Source of the DNA: Alphaproteobacteria bacterium | Lineage (GTDB): Bacteria > Myxococcota_A > UBA796 > GCA-2862545 | NCBI GenBank assembly: GCA_020632885.1 | Contig: JACKEQ010000011.1 | Coordinates: forward strand, 109,995 to 173,994 | DNA length: 64,000 nt | Direction: 5' to 3' | In this document: positions 9,066-20,727 of the stretch, one piece after another | How positions within the stretch are numbered: position 1 is the first letter of the stretch | Layout of the letters: every line of letters starts with the position of its first letter | The notes under the pieces: model-generated | The model's input: the letters and a program-made list of their open reading frames with translations, nothing else | What the model was told of the DNA's origin: nothing | Databases searched by the model: none | Translations under genes and position numbers: made by a program

Positions 9066-12000
9066 ATGTTCTTCCTCTCGTTCCTCGGGTGCACCCCTCC
9101 CGAGCCCATCCTCCTGGTGTGCTTCGACTCGCCGGTGGATTGCGTCCGTGAGCTCTCCAACGGCGAGGTCATCGAGCTGGACGTCCCGGTAGGGGTCCGG
9201 GCGCCACACACCATCGATCTCCACATCCAGGGCGCGCCCTGGGGCTACGACGGCCTCCAGGTCACGCGGGCCGACGGAGTCGTCGTGGACGTCGAAGAAC
9301 CCCAGGATCTGGTGTCGATCGACGCGAAGGGTCCGCAGGAGCTCGCGCGGGACGGTGGCTCCGCCTTCGGTCTGACGCCGACGGGCACGCGCTGGAGCAC
9401 GGAGCTCCTGGTCGACGCCTATCCCGACGCCTCGGATGGCTTCCGCGTCCTGCTGACCTCGGGTGGGGCCGCGGAGCCCGAGATCGGGGTGACGTTCGGC
9501 GCGGAGGGGACCGAGGTGGCCGTGCCGGACGGGGGTACGGTGGAGGTCGCCGACCTGCCCATCGGCCAGCCGGCTTCCCTGTCGTTCTTCGTGACCAACG
9601 AGGCCGTGGTGGGGGGCAGCGACCTCGAGGTCTCCGACCCCACGGTTACGGCGACGGGAGCCACGGGCGCCAGCGGTGCCCTCACGCTCACGTCGCTGGC
9701 CCCGGGCATGGGCGACCTCCTCCAGGTCCAGTTCACTCCCACTTCGAGCGATTGGTCGGTCGACCTCTCCATGGTCAACAGCGACGCCGACGAGAACCCC
9801 TACGACATCCGCATCGTGCCGGCAGGTCATGGCACGCTCGTGTGCGATGCGTGCGTGAGCCCGATGGACGTCACGGGGGCCGTCGCAGGCGAGCTCTACG
9901 CCCTCGTGCTCCCCATCCAGAACGGGGGCACGGGCCCTCTGACGGTCCAGGGCGCGACGGTGACGAACACCGACAACCTCACCCCTGGCGCCATCGACGA
10001 CCCGTTCGTGCTCGCACCCGGCGCGGTGGGGGAGGTGATCGTCCGCTTCACGCCCGACGCCGCCGGGAGCTTCAGCGGCTCCGTCACCATCGACTCCGAC
10101 GACCCCGATCCCTTCACGCCCGTGCAGGTGGCAGGGGTCGCGGCGTCGACCGGGACACCCGACCTCGACGTGCAGGACGGTGCGACCTCCGTGCCCAATG
10201 GCGGCACCCTCCAGCGTTCCGGCGGTGTCGGCGCGCTGGTCCAGGTGGACCTCACGCTCGTGAACCTCGGGAGCGCGGACCTCGCCGTCTCCGGCGCCAC
10301 GTTCACCACGACCGGCACGTCCCAGCCGCAGATCCTCACGCTCGACGGCGACCTCCCGGTGAACGAGGCGACGGGCCCGCTCAGCTTCACCTTCACGCCG
10401 TCCTCCTCCTCCTGGAGCGTCGTGGCGTCGCTGGCGAGCAACGACCCCGACGAGGATCCCTACGTCTTCACCGTGGTGCCGACCGCGCCCGGCCTGCTCG
10501 TCGTCAGCGCGCCGGCCGTGCTCGACGGCATCGTGGCTGGCGAGCCCTACGACGTCGACCTCACCATCGAGAACGTCGGGGCGGGCCCCGCGACCATCAC
10601 CGGCGTGACGTCCGCCAACTCCATCAACGTCGCGGTCACCGACCCCGGCACGCTCAGCACCACCGTCCCGCCCAACGGGACGACCGTGCTCCCGGTGACC
10701 CTGACGGCCGACGGTGCAGGCACCCTCGAGACCGACCTGTACGTGCTGTACGACGGCGAGACCGCCGATGCGGTGCACGTCATCGCGGTCGCCGCGGCGG
10801 GGACGGCGCCGAACATCAGGGTGTTCACGTCCAACGGACAGGAGGTCCCGAACGGCACCCTGTTCCAGGTACCTGGAGCGTCGGGCCAGCTGGTGGAGCT
10901 CTTCCTGAACCTCGACAACGACGGCGACGCGCCTCTGAACGTCTCCGCCGTGACCTTCAGCCAGCTCAACACCTCTCAGCCCGTGCTCACGAGCCTGGAC
11001 ACGCCCGTCGATGCGAACAGCGACGGAACGCTGAACTTCTCGTTCACGCCCTCGGACCCCTCCTGGAGCGTGACCGTCACCATCGCGAGCGACGACCCCG
11101 ACGGGAACCCGTACGTCTTCACCATCATCCCACCGGCCACCACCGACTTCGTCTTCACCTACGCGGACCCCGTCCTCGTGACCGATCCGCTCGTCGCCGG
11201 CGAGGCGGCCGAGGTGGACCTCTACGTCACCAACGTGGGCACGGGGACCGGCACCATCACGGGCGTCACGACCGCCAACGCCATCAATGGCACCGTGACC
11301 GACCCGGGTGTGCTGAGCGTCCCGGTCCCCGCGGGCCAGACGGCCGTCATCCCCGTCACGCTCACACCCGACGCCGGTGGCACCGTGGAGCTCGACTTCT
11401 TCCTGCTCTACGACGGTGGGATGGGGGACGCGATGCACTTCATCGCGTTCGCGGAGAGCTCGCCCGTGCCCCGGCTGGAGGTGTTGGACGCGGAGGCCGG
11501 CGACCTGGCCAACGGCGAGACCGTCGAGGTGGCCTCCACCGTCGGGCAGGTCGTGGCCATCGACCTCTCCACCCACAACGTCGGGTTCGGTGAGCTCACC
11601 ATCTCCGGTGTCACCTTCACCCCGACCAACGCTTCGGCCCCCGTGGTGGACGCCCTCGACACGGTCGTCCAGGGCGGCGACGCCGGAACCCTCGAGCTCC
11701 ACTTCACCCCCAGCGCGTCCGACTGGAGCGTGGTGGTGTCCATCGCGAGCAACGACACCGCGAACAACCCGTTCGTCGTCACGTACGTCCCCGAACCCGT
11801 CGGCCTGCTCACCTACACGACACCCGACCTCACCGGACTCGTCGCGGGCGAGCCCTACGACGTCGACCTCGTCGTCGACAACGTGGGCACCGGGTCCGCC
11901 ACGATCACGGGGGTGACGTCCGCGAACGCGCAGAACGTGACGGTCACGGACCCGGGCACCCTCGATGTGCCGGTCGCCGCGGGGAGCTCCACGGTCGTCA

Positions 12001-14561
12001 CCGTGACGATCACGCCCGACGGCGTCGGCGCCGTGTCCGTCGACCTGTTCGTCGTCTCCGACCTCGGGACCAGCGACGCCATCGCGCTCGCAGGCACAGC
12101 CGAGGCGCCACCGCCCCCCGAGATGCTGCTGACCGACGCGGGCAGCGGACCCGTGACGAGCGGTGTCTCCTGGCCGGGCCCGGCCCTCGAGGTGGGCAAC
12201 GCGCAGATCGTGACGTTCACCATCACCAACGCCGGGCTCGGCGACCTGCACCTCGGGACCGCGAGCCTGACGCTCACCAACCTCGAGAACACCGCCCAGG
12301 TCACGTACCCCGCCACCGTCACGTCCGGTGGGAACGCGGTCCTCACGGCCCTCCTCACGGCTTCGGCGGTGGGCCCGTACACGCTCGTGGCCGACATCCC
12401 CACGGACGACCCCGGCACGAACCCCTTCCAGCTCCGCATCGACGGGGTCGCCGATCTGCCGACGATCGATGTCTGCGGGCCCGTGGTGGGCGCCGAGGTC
12501 CTCGCGTCGGGCGGGAGGTACGCCATCACCTGTCCGGTCACCATCGACGACGGGTCGAGCCTCACCATCGAGGCCGGCGCGGACGTGTCCTTCGGCGCAG
12601 GTGGGCGCATCGAGGTCGGCCACAGCAGCACCGGGACGCTGGTGGTGCGTGCAGACCTCGACGATCTCGACCCCACCGACCCCGACGCGGACGTGTCCGT
12701 GGGTGCATCGGGCAGCGCGGACCTCCAGGACGTCACCCTCACGGGCGTCCTCGTCTCGAGCTCCGGATCGCTCGACGCCGTGCGGGTCACGGTCGACTGC
12801 CAGGGGAGCCCGCAGGGCGTCCGTGTCACGACGGTGAGCCCGAGCGACGTCTCCCTCCAGGATGTCGACGTGGTGGGGTGCGACGACCCCGTGGAGACCG
12901 TGCCGACCCAGCTCGGCAACTTCGACTCCACCCGGGTGACCGTCTCCGGCGGGCCGGACGACCGCATCGACGTGCAGGGCGGCTCGGTGACCGGCGACTT
13001 CGACGTCCCGCTGGCCTCCGTGCCCTTCCGGCTCCTTGCCGACCTCGTGTTCCCGGGCTCCTTCAGCCCCGTGCCCACGGTGACGGCGACCGGCGACGTC
13101 CAGCTCGACGGCTTCCGGTTCCGCGTGGGTACCTCGCAGCCGGTGCTCTTCTCGGGCACCGACCTCATGGTGGCCGGGCCGGGCTCCATGGACCTCGGGC
13201 TCTACGGCGACAGCACGCTCACCAACGTCGTCGTGGACGGCGCCACCGTGGCTTCCGACGGCGACGACGTCTTCGACACCGTCACCGTCTCCGGGTGCAC
13301 CGGCACCACCGGTCTCGCGCTCGGTGGGTCCGGCACGCGGTCCCTGGTGGACGTCTCGGTGACCGGATGCAGCGACGAGGGCCTGCGCATCGGGCCGAAC
13401 GTGCAGCTCACGACCTTCACGGGCGTCGACCTGCAGGCCAACGGGGGAACGGCGCTCACCGCACCCGCCGACCTGCTCGCGATGATGGGCGGGGAGCTCA
13501 CGGTCTCCGGGAACGGCTTCGACGGCGTGCAGATCGCGGGGGGCACGAGCCTGCGTCGGTCGGGCACCTGGCCGGACGTCACGGTGATGGTGCCCTCGGA
13601 GCTCGTGGCGGGCTTCGGGAGCACGAACCCCGTGCTGACCATCCCGTCGGACCTGGTGTTCGCGAGCGGCTCGCGGTTCCGGGTGGGCACGTCCAGCAAT
13701 GCGACCGTCGACTTCACGGGGGCTTCGCTCACCGGCGCGTCGGCGGGCGACTGGCTGGGCCTGGAGGTCGGGTTCGCCGGCAGCTCGACGCTCACGGACT
13801 CCACGATCGAGAACGCGACGACCGGGCTCACGAGCAGCGGCGGGCTGGTCGGGCTGACGCGGGTGTCGCTGCTGTCGAACACGGTGGCCGGGCTGTCGGC
13901 CTCGGGGTTCAACAACCGGGTCTCCATCGCCGAGAGCGTGTTCCAGGGCAACGGGGACGGTCTGCGGATGCTCTCCACACCCGTGTCCTTCGCCACCTCG
14001 GACAACCAGTTCACCGGTCAGACCGGGTTCGGCGCGGTGGTGGTGGGCGAAGCGCTCGTCCCCATCGGCAACAGCAACTCCACGTTCAGCGGGAACGTCG
14101 GCGGGGGCGTGCACATCACGGGCGGCGCCGCCACGAACCTGGTGCTCGCGGACAACGGCCAGGCGTACGTGCTCACCGGGACCCTCTCGATCTCCGGCAC
14201 GAGCAGCATCTCGGCGGACATCGACGTGAACCCTGGCGGCGGCATCGTGCAGACGTCGGGGAGCCTGATGATCGCGGACAGCGTCATCACGTCGAGCGCC
14301 TTCCCGGCGAGCCCGGGTGACTGGCTCGGGATCACGTTCGGCCCGTCCTGCACGGACGCCACGACGTCCATCACCAACTCGGTGGTGTCGTACGGCGGCG
14401 GGAACGGCTTCGGGAACCTGTACCTGAACGGGTGCGACGCGACCGTGACGGGGAACACGATCTTCCACAGCTCGACGTACGGGATCTACGTGAACGGCGC
14501 GTCGCCGGTGGTCTCGGGGAACTCCTTCGCGAACAACGCGAGCGGCGACACCTTCCCGTAG
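9066..14561 (+). CDS. Large surface lipoprotein with HYDIN-like repeats and a C-terminal beta-helix
   Basis: This 1831-aa protein starts with a very short signal ending in a lipobox (FLGC, Cys9). Residues about 135-1130 are built of alternating Ig-like modules of the ASPM/SPD-2/HYDIN ('choice-of-anchor D') kind: one ends F(T)PSSSSWSV..SNDPDEDPY, the other reads VAGEPYDVDL.IENVGxGxATITGVT. The paired unit recurs at starts near 9475, 10156, 10807, 11464 and 12115, a 651-681-nt period. Residues 1130-1831 look like a right-handed parallel beta-helix (many short GNxF, GVxxS and NNxF rungs). It probably sits on the outer membrane surface. The stop lies 2 nt from the stop of a convergent gene. Confidence 0.8.
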   Translation: MFFLSFLGCTPPEPILLVCFDSPVDCVRELSNGEVIELDVPVGVRAPHTIDLHIQGAPWGYDGLQVTRADGVVVDVEEPQDLVSIDAKGPQELARDGGSAFGLTPTGTRWSTELLVDAYPDASDGFRVLLTSGGAAEPEIGVTFGAEGTEVAVPDGGTVEVADLPIGQPASLSFFVTNEAVVGGSDLEVSDPTVTATGATGASGALTLTSLAPGMGDLLQVQFTPTSSDWSVDLSMVNSDADENPYDIRIVPAGHGTLVCDACVSPMDVTGAVAGELYALVLPIQNGGTGPLTVQGATVTNTDNLTPGAIDDPFVLAPGAVGEVIVRFTPDAAGSFSGSVTIDSDDPDPFTPVQVAGVAASTGTPDLDVQDGATSVPNGGTLQRSGGVGALVQVDLTLVNLGSADLAVSGATFTTTGTSQPQILTLDGDLPVNEATGPLSFTFTPSSSSWSVVASLASNDPDEDPYVFTVVPTAPGLLVVSAPAVLDGIVAGEPYDVDLTIENVGAGPATITGVTSANSINVAVTDPGTLSTTVPPNGTTVLPVTLTADGAGTLETDLYVLYDGETADAVHVIAVAAAGTAPNIRVFTSNGQEVPNGTLFQVPGASGQLVELFLNLDNDGDAPLNVSAVTFSQLNTSQPVLTSLDTPVDANSDGTLNFSFTPSDPSWSVTVTIASDDPDGNPYVFTIIPPATTDFVFTYADPVLVTDPLVAGEAAEVDLYVTNVGTGTGTITGVTTANAINGTVTDPGVLSVPVPAGQTAVIPVTLTPDAGGTVELDFFLLYDGGMGDAMHFIAFAESSPVPRLEVLDAEAGDLANGETVEVASTVGQVVAIDLSTHNVGFGELTISGVTFTPTNASAPVVDALDTVVQGGDAGTLELHFTPSASDWSVVVSIASNDTANNPFVVTYVPEPVGLLTYTTPDLTGLVAGEPYDVDLVVDNVGTGSATITGVTSANAQNVTVTDPGTLDVPVAAGSSTVVTVTITPDGVGAVSVDLFVVSDLGTSDAIALAGTAEAPPPPEMLLTDAGSGPVTSGVSWPGPALEVGNAQIVTFTITNAGLGDLHLGTASLTLTNLENTAQVTYPATVTSGGNAVLTALLTASAVGPYTLVADIPTDDPGTNPFQLRIDGVADLPTIDVCGPVVGAEVLASGGRYAITCPVTIDDGSSLTIEAGADVSFGAGGRIEVGHSSTGTLVVRADLDDLDPTDPDADVSVGASGSADLQDVTLTGVLVSSSGSLDAVRVTVDCQGSPQGVRVTTVSPSDVSLQDVDVVGCDDPVETVPTQLGNFDSTRVTVSGGPDDRIDVQGGSVTGDFDVPLASVPFRLLADLVFPGSFSPVPTVTATGDVQLDGFRFRVGTSQPVLFSGTDLMVAGPGSMDLGLYGDSTLTNVVVDGATVASDGDDVFDTVTVSGCTGTTGLALGGSGTRSLVDVSVTGCSDEGLRIGPNVQLTTFTGVDLQANGGTALTAPADLLAMMGGELTVSGNGFDGVQIAGGTSLRRSGTWPDVTVMVPSELVAGFGSTNPVLTIPSDLVFASGSRFRVGTSSNATVDFTGASLTGASAGDWLGLEVGFAGSSTLTDSTIENATTGLTSSGGLVGLTRVSLLSNTVAGLSASGFNNRVSIAESVFQGNGDGLRMLSTPVSFATSDNQFTGQTGFGAVVVGEALVPIGNSNSTFSGNVGGGVHITGGAATNLVLADNGQAYVLTGTLSISGTSSISADIDVNPGGGIVQTSGSLMIADSVITSSAFPASPGDWLGITFGPSCTDATTSITNSVVSYGGGNGFGNLYLNGCDATVTGNTIFHSSTYGIYVNGASPVVSGNSFANNASGDTFP
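9475..12460 (+). repeat. Tandem about 651-nt repeats encoding HYDIN-like Ig modules
   Basis: Within the lipoprotein gene, equivalent motifs (EPEIGV, TPDLDV, APNIRV, VPRLEV, PPEMLL) recur at about 9475, 10156, 10807, 11464 and 12115. The spacings are 681, 651, 657 and 651 nt, so one repeat is two Ig-like modules. The last unit is cut short before the beta-helix. Confidence 0.7.
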
Positions 14562-14563
14562 GT

Positions 14564-15187
14564 CTACAGGGTCAGACGGCGCAGCCCGAGCCTCTCGAGG
14601 GCCGCCACGTCCTCGGGGAGCAGGACGTTCCCCGTGACGTCCAGGCAGGCGAGTCCCCGAACCAGCGGGCTCTCCGCGAGCACGCGGCCCAGGCCCGGCC
14701 CGATCTGCCGCCAGGTCAGGTCCAGCTCGATCCGCGGCGCACCGCGCGGCACACGCACCCCGTCGGCCAGCGCGCGGTCGAGCACCTCCCGCACTCCCTC
14801 CAGCGTCCCCTGGAGCTCCACCTCCGCCCAGGTGGCCTCCAGCCGGTCGTGGGCCTCGTCCCACAGGCGGTCCTGCTCCTCGGGGTCCAGGAGGGGACGC
14901 ACGGTGGGACCTCCGGGAGGACGCACCCAGCTGTCGCCGAGCGTGTGCACGTGCGCCTTCCAGCACGCGTCCGACCCCCAGGCCGCCTGGAAGGCCTCGT
15001 CAGCGTCCACCCGCTCCAGGTGGCCAGGGAGGTCCATGGCCATCAGCCGGTCGCGGGGGCCGTCCGCGGGGTCGACGCCACGGAACCACGCCAGGAGGTC
15101 GCGGCGCTCCATCCCGGGCGTCCAGCGCCAGTGACCGTAGCCGAGCTCCTCGACGACCAGCACCACGAGCTTCCCACCGCCTGCCAT
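14564..15187 (-). CDS. Hypothetical protein with a leucine-rich C-terminal end
   Basis: A 207-aa soluble protein. The N-terminal half is Trp-rich (YGHWRWTPGMERRDLLAWF). The end, LACLDVTGNVLLPEDVAALERLGLRRL, looks like one or two leucine-rich repeats. Start ATG 15187 is 2 nt after the stop of a 20-codon ORF, and the larger gene upstream (15271-16107) begins with a TIGR02996-like segment; such domains often accompany leucine-rich repeats, so the two proteins may form one system. Specific function unknown. Confidence 0.65.
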   Translation of the reverse strand: MAGGGKLVVLVVEELGYGHWRWTPGMERRDLLAWFRGVDPADGPRDRLMAMDLPGHLERVDADEAFQAAWGSDACWKAHVHTLGDSWVRPPGGPTVRPLLDPEEQDRLWDEAHDRLEATWAEVELQGTLEGVREVLDRALADGVRVPRGAPRIELDLTWRQIGPGLGRVLAESPLVRGLACLDVTGNVLLPEDVAALERLGLRRLTL

Positions 15188-15189
15188 GG

Positions 15190-15252
15190 TCAGCGCGCGG
15201 TGGCCAGGTAGAGCTGGACCGAGTCGCGCCAGTTCGTGAGCGACCAGAGCAT
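15190..15252 (-). CDS. Possible 20-aa leader or microprotein
   Basis: Between two minus-strand genes, ATG 15252 is preceded by a good Shine-Dalgarno (GCGGAGG, 4 nt spacing) and opens a 20-codon frame reading MLWSLTNWRDSVQLYLATAR, then TGA 2 nt before the next gene's ATG. It is in a different frame from both neighbours. It could be a real microprotein, a leader for translational coupling, or the N terminus of the next gene separated by a frameshift. Composition is plausible and amphipathic. Confidence 0.35.
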   Translation of the reverse strand: MLWSLTNWRDSVQLYLATAR

Positions 15253-15270
15253 GTGGCCTCCGCTTCTCGC

Positions 15271-16107
15271 CTATCGTCGCCGGTCCGCGGGCACACCCCG
15301 AGCCACCCATCGCTCGAGGGCCCCGTTGCCCGTGCGCCAGCAGAATGCCCCGATGGCGGCGGCCTGCTGGGCGTCGAGCAGCGCCATCCGCTCGCGGTGC
15401 CAGGCCTCCGAGCCACCCTGCGGGTCGAGGGTGTACTCCAGGCTCTCGGTGAGCCAGGTGTCGGCGGGGTGGCCATCCGGCAGGTGGCGGACGGCGAACC
15501 GCATGATGGCCGGCAGGTAGTACCGCATGCCCTGGGCATCGAGGTGGGGGAGGGCCCACTGGCAGGCGAGCAGGTAGCCGTCGTCGAGGTCCTGCCAGCG
15601 GCCCTCCGAGCCTTCGGCGTCGCGGGGAGCCTTCATGTAGCCGTCGGCCGCCTCGGCCTGCGCGAGGGTCCTGTGGTTCGTGTCCGGCGGGGGGACGCCG
15701 TCGAAGGCCTCCTCGATCCACGCGATGACCGCGAGGTCGATGGCCCGGAGGTGCTCCTCGGGCCATCCGGTCCCGGCGAGGGCGAGCAGCTGGCTCGTGG
15801 GCCGGTGCGCCAGCTCGAGGAGCGCGGGCGGTGCGACCGGGAGGAGGAGTCGTACGCGATGTCGCAGGTCGGCGTGGGTGGTGATGGCGTCGGCGGTGGG
15901 CTCGGGGAGCGCGCTCGTGTCGAGCCAGGCTTCGATGCGCTCGGCGATCAGGGCCGTCATGGCGTCGTCGTCATCGGGCGGCCATGCGGCGGCCGCGCGC
16001 TCGGCGTCCAGGAGCAGGAGCTCACCGCGGAGGTCGCCGGCCTCGAGCAGACGGTCGGCGACCACCGACCACGCCGACCACGCATCGGACGGGAGCATCG
16101 GGTCCAT
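15271..16107 (-). CDS. TIGR02996-like domain protein, DUF6714-like C-terminal part
   Basis: A 278-aa soluble protein. Residues 7-40 (AWSAWSVVADRLLEAGDLRGELLLLDAE) fit the TIGR02996 pattern (ADWLxERGDPRGELIxLxxA). The C-terminal region, with WQDLDDGYLLACQWALPHL and GMRYYLPAIMRFAVRHL, resembles a widespread small-protein family I recall as DUF6714-like; this second call is tentative. ATG 16107 lies 5 nt after TAGGGG with no Shine-Dalgarno, so it may be translated from a leaderless mRNA. It heads a tight operon with the 20-aa ORF and the gene at 14564-15187. Confidence 0.7.
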   Translation of the reverse strand: MDPMLPSDAWSAWSVVADRLLEAGDLRGELLLLDAERAAAAWPPDDDDAMTALIAERIEAWLDTSALPEPTADAITTHADLRHRVRLLLPVAPPALLELAHRPTSQLLALAGTGWPEEHLRAIDLAVIAWIEEAFDGVPPPDTNHRTLAQAEAADGYMKAPRDAEGSEGRWQDLDDGYLLACQWALPHLDAQGMRYYLPAIMRFAVRHLPDGHPADTWLTESLEYTLDPQGGSEAWHRERMALLDAQQAAAIGAFCWRTGNGALERWVARGVPADRRR

Positions 16108-16174
16108 GGGCCCCCCTATGCCGCTTGTGAGAGATCGGTGAGGTCCGGCTGGCGCAGCGCGAATCTACCGTGGG

Positions 16175-16186
16175 ATCGGAGGTCCG

Positions 16187-16188
<2 letters not shown>
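16175..16188 (+). promoter_or_regulatory. Hairpin enclosing Shine-Dalgarno and start codon
   Basis: ATCGG-AGGT-CCGAT is a perfect 5-bp stem with a 4-nt loop. It contains the GGAGG of the LamG lipoprotein gene and reaches into its ATG (16187). A TACCGT element 15 nt upstream of the ATG could be the -10. If formed in the mRNA, the hairpin would limit initiation. This is inference from sequence only. Confidence 0.35.
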
Positions 16189-18298
<2,110 letters not shown>

Positions 18299-18301
18299 GG
18301 G

Positions 18302-20701
18302 TCAGGCCTCCAGGGTCACCGAGCTGCCGGACGCGAGGTCGATGATCTGGAGCGAGGTGGCCGTGCGGTAGGCCATCCGCCGCGCGTCGTGGGAGAGGAT
18401 GACCTCGTAGGGGCGCCCGCCCGGGTGGGCCCGTGCGGCCAGGACGTCGCCATCGGGCCCGTACGTGCGGGCCTCCTTCCAGTCCACCGCCACGAACGCG
18501 CCCTCGGGCGTGACCCCCAGGGCAGCGAGGGGCTTGCGGTCGGCCACCATCCAGAGTTGCTCCCCCGTGGTCGCGTCCCAGCAGCGCAACGTCCCCGCAT
18601 CGCAGCCGGAGAGCACGCGCGTGGCGTCGGCGGACCACGCCAGCACGGAGACCCGTGTGGTGTGACCGTGGAAGGACGGGTGGCGCTTGCGACCCTCCAC
18701 CGGCCGCACGTCGATGGTGCCGTTCTGCATCCCCAGCGCGACGAGCGCACCGTCCGGCGTGATCGCCGTGCTCGCCAGCCACGTGCCCTTCGCCGCCATG
18801 CGCTTCAGACGCACGCCCGCCTCGAGGTCCCAGATCTCGGCTGTGTTCGCCATGCCGACCAACAGCCGGCCGTCCCCGGAGAGGACCACGTTGTACAAGG
18901 GGTCGGTGGGGATGTGGCGGCCATCGCCGAGAGCGAGGCCCGCCTTGGTGGCGCGCACGCTCACGTTCCCCGCGAAGGCCAGGCTGGTCGGCACCTCGTC
19001 GGGCTGCTCGGTGTGCACGACCTGTCCGGAGGCGTCGAGGGTCACCACCGCTCCCGGGCCGGCCAGCACGAGCCGGTCGTCCGCCGTCCACGCCATGCAG
19101 CTCACGCCGCCGAGGTCCACGGAGGGTCGACGTGCTTCGGCGGCGGCGAGAGCGACCGTGGGGGTGGGGGTGCGCGTCCCCTCGGGGGTCACCACGCGCT
19201 CCAGGCTCCGCAGACGGGCCACGGCCGGCTCCACGATGTCCGCCCAGCCCGCGTCCCACGGCGTACCGTCGAGATCGACCTCGAGGGCCGTGAACCGGTC
19301 CTCCGGGAGGGTCAGGAGGTTCCAGTACCCGAGCGTCTCCGCCCGCGAGCCGCGGAAGGCGATGTCCGAGAGTCGCCCGGACGGTCCCCGTCGCAGCGTG
19401 ATCGTCCACCCGAACCGGCGGAGCACGACCTCCTGCAGGTGGGCCTGGGCCTCCGTCTCGTCGGCCCACTCCACGATGCTGCCCTGGCCCATGGAGGTCA
19501 CGTCGCCGATGTCGAGGTGGGTCAGCCGTCCGCCGAGCGGGCTGTCGTACAGCCAGCGCATGGTGCCCGCGTGGGCGCCCGTGAGCTCGAGGCGTCGCAG
19601 CGCGGGCAGACGCTCGGCGGGGCATCGCGCGAAGGCCTGCTGGCCCTCCACGTCGAGCGCCATGCGCATGCGCTCGATGGCCCACGGGACCCCGCTCGCC
19701 GCGATGACCGCGAGGTGGTCGCCGGTGAGGTCGAGGGCCTCGCGCAGGCCCGCCATCACGGGGTGGATGTGGGGTCGCCCGGCCCACCGCAGCGACCGGA
19801 GGGTGGACCAGGCCGGGTGGTCGCCGAGCCGGGCGATGTCGCCGTCGCTCCCGAACCGGACGGCGGCAGCGACGAGGAAGCCGCGGTCGTACACCCGGTC
19901 CTTCTTCAGGACGACGGGCTCGAGGGGGCCCGCATCGGCCAGGGTGCGCTCCAGGACCGCGAGGCGGGCGCGCGCCTCCGGGGAGGGGTCGAGGGCCACG
20001 GAGAGAAGCTCGCCGACGGGGTCGCCCTGCTCGAGCAGCCAGTCGGCGAGCACGCGGCGTGGACCGTCGTCGTCGGGGTGGGCCCAGACGGCCGCGAAGA
20101 GCGCGTCGCGCGGGTCGGCGGGCGGATCGAGCAGGTCCTGGAGGGCCCCGATGGCCTCGAGGTCCTCCGCGGACAGGGCGGCGAGCGGCTCCATGCTGCC
20201 CTCGAGCGCGTCCAGCGCGGCGTGGAGGCGCGGGGCCAGCCAGTCCACCATGCGGGCGCGGAACGTCCACCGGCCCGGGAGGTCCCGGAGGGCGAGGAAC
20301 CGGGGGTCCCCGGAGCGCTCCACGAGCGCGAAGACCTCGGTCCAGAGGCCCTGGGAGGCGTCCGAGGTCCACGGGATGTCGGTCAGGAGCCCCTCGAGGG
20401 CCGCGCCGATGCGGGGGTCCGGCCCCAGGGCGGCCACCTGACGGATGCGGTCGGCCGACGCGTCGATGCCGCGCAGGACGAGCCCGTCACAGAGGGAACC
20501 GAGCTCGGCGGGGTCGGCGCGGGACACGGCGTCGGGCCAGTCCCGGGGCGTGGTGGGCACCCGGGGCAGGCGGCGGTCGACGCGAACGGCCAGGTCGGCG
20601 ATGGCGGAGTGGGGAGACGTGCGCCAGCCCGCGATCAGGGCGTCGAGGGCGCGGCGGTCGTCCCCCTCACGGAGGGCGTCGAGGGCGGTCTGCAGGGTCA
20701 A
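18302..20701 (-). CDS. TIGR02996 domain protein with C-terminal WD40-like repeats
   Basis: A 799-aa cytoplasmic-type protein. Residues about 202-245 are a textbook TIGR02996 domain (DDDGPRRVLADWLLEQGDPVGELL). The middle (250-520) has leucine-rich-like segments (LRRLELTGAHAG, LTHLDIGDV). Residues 525-799 carry WD40/beta-propeller blades (VLAWSADATRVLSGCDAGTL, LRCWDATTGEQLW, AEIWDLEAGVRLKR). No catalytic motif; a scaffold or regulator is likely. Start TTG 20701 is chosen because GGAGG lies 5 nt upstream, TAGACT is 17 nt upstream, and the preceding gene's coding region ends at 20728. The stop is 3 nt from the convergent LamG gene. Confidence 0.8.
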   Translation of the reverse strand: MTLQTALDALREGDDRRALDALIAGWRTSPHSAIADLAVRVDRRLPRVPTTPRDWPDAVSRADPAELGSLCDGLVLRGIDASADRIRQVAALGPDPRIGAALEGLLTDIPWTSDASQGLWTEVFALVERSGDPRFLALRDLPGRWTFRARMVDWLAPRLHAALDALEGSMEPLAALSAEDLEAIGALQDLLDPPADPRDALFAAVWAHPDDDGPRRVLADWLLEQGDPVGELLSVALDPSPEARARLAVLERTLADAGPLEPVVLKKDRVYDRGFLVAAAVRFGSDGDIARLGDHPAWSTLRSLRWAGRPHIHPVMAGLREALDLTGDHLAVIAASGVPWAIERMRMALDVEGQQAFARCPAERLPALRRLELTGAHAGTMRWLYDSPLGGRLTHLDIGDVTSMGQGSIVEWADETEAQAHLQEVVLRRFGWTITLRRGPSGRLSDIAFRGSRAETLGYWNLLTLPEDRFTALEVDLDGTPWDAGWADIVEPAVARLRSLERVVTPEGTRTPTPTVALAAAEARRPSVDLGGVSCMAWTADDRLVLAGPGAVVTLDASGQVVHTEQPDEVPTSLAFAGNVSVRATKAGLALGDGRHIPTDPLYNVVLSGDGRLLVGMANTAEIWDLEAGVRLKRMAAKGTWLASTAITPDGALVALGMQNGTIDVRPVEGRKRHPSFHGHTTRVSVLAWSADATRVLSGCDAGTLRCWDATTGEQLWMVADRKPLAALGVTPEGAFVAVDWKEARTYGPDGDVLAARAHPGGRPYEVILSHDARRMAYRTATSLQIIDLASGSSVTLEA

Positions 20702-20727
20702 CGGGCCTCCAGAGCGGCAGTCTACCT

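Noticed and set aside
9030..14966. Minus-strand open frame of almost 2000 codons opposite the HYDIN/beta-helix gene
   Set aside because: Composition is Arg/Gly/Val/His noise, and the plus strand has recognisable Ig-like repeats and a lipobox.
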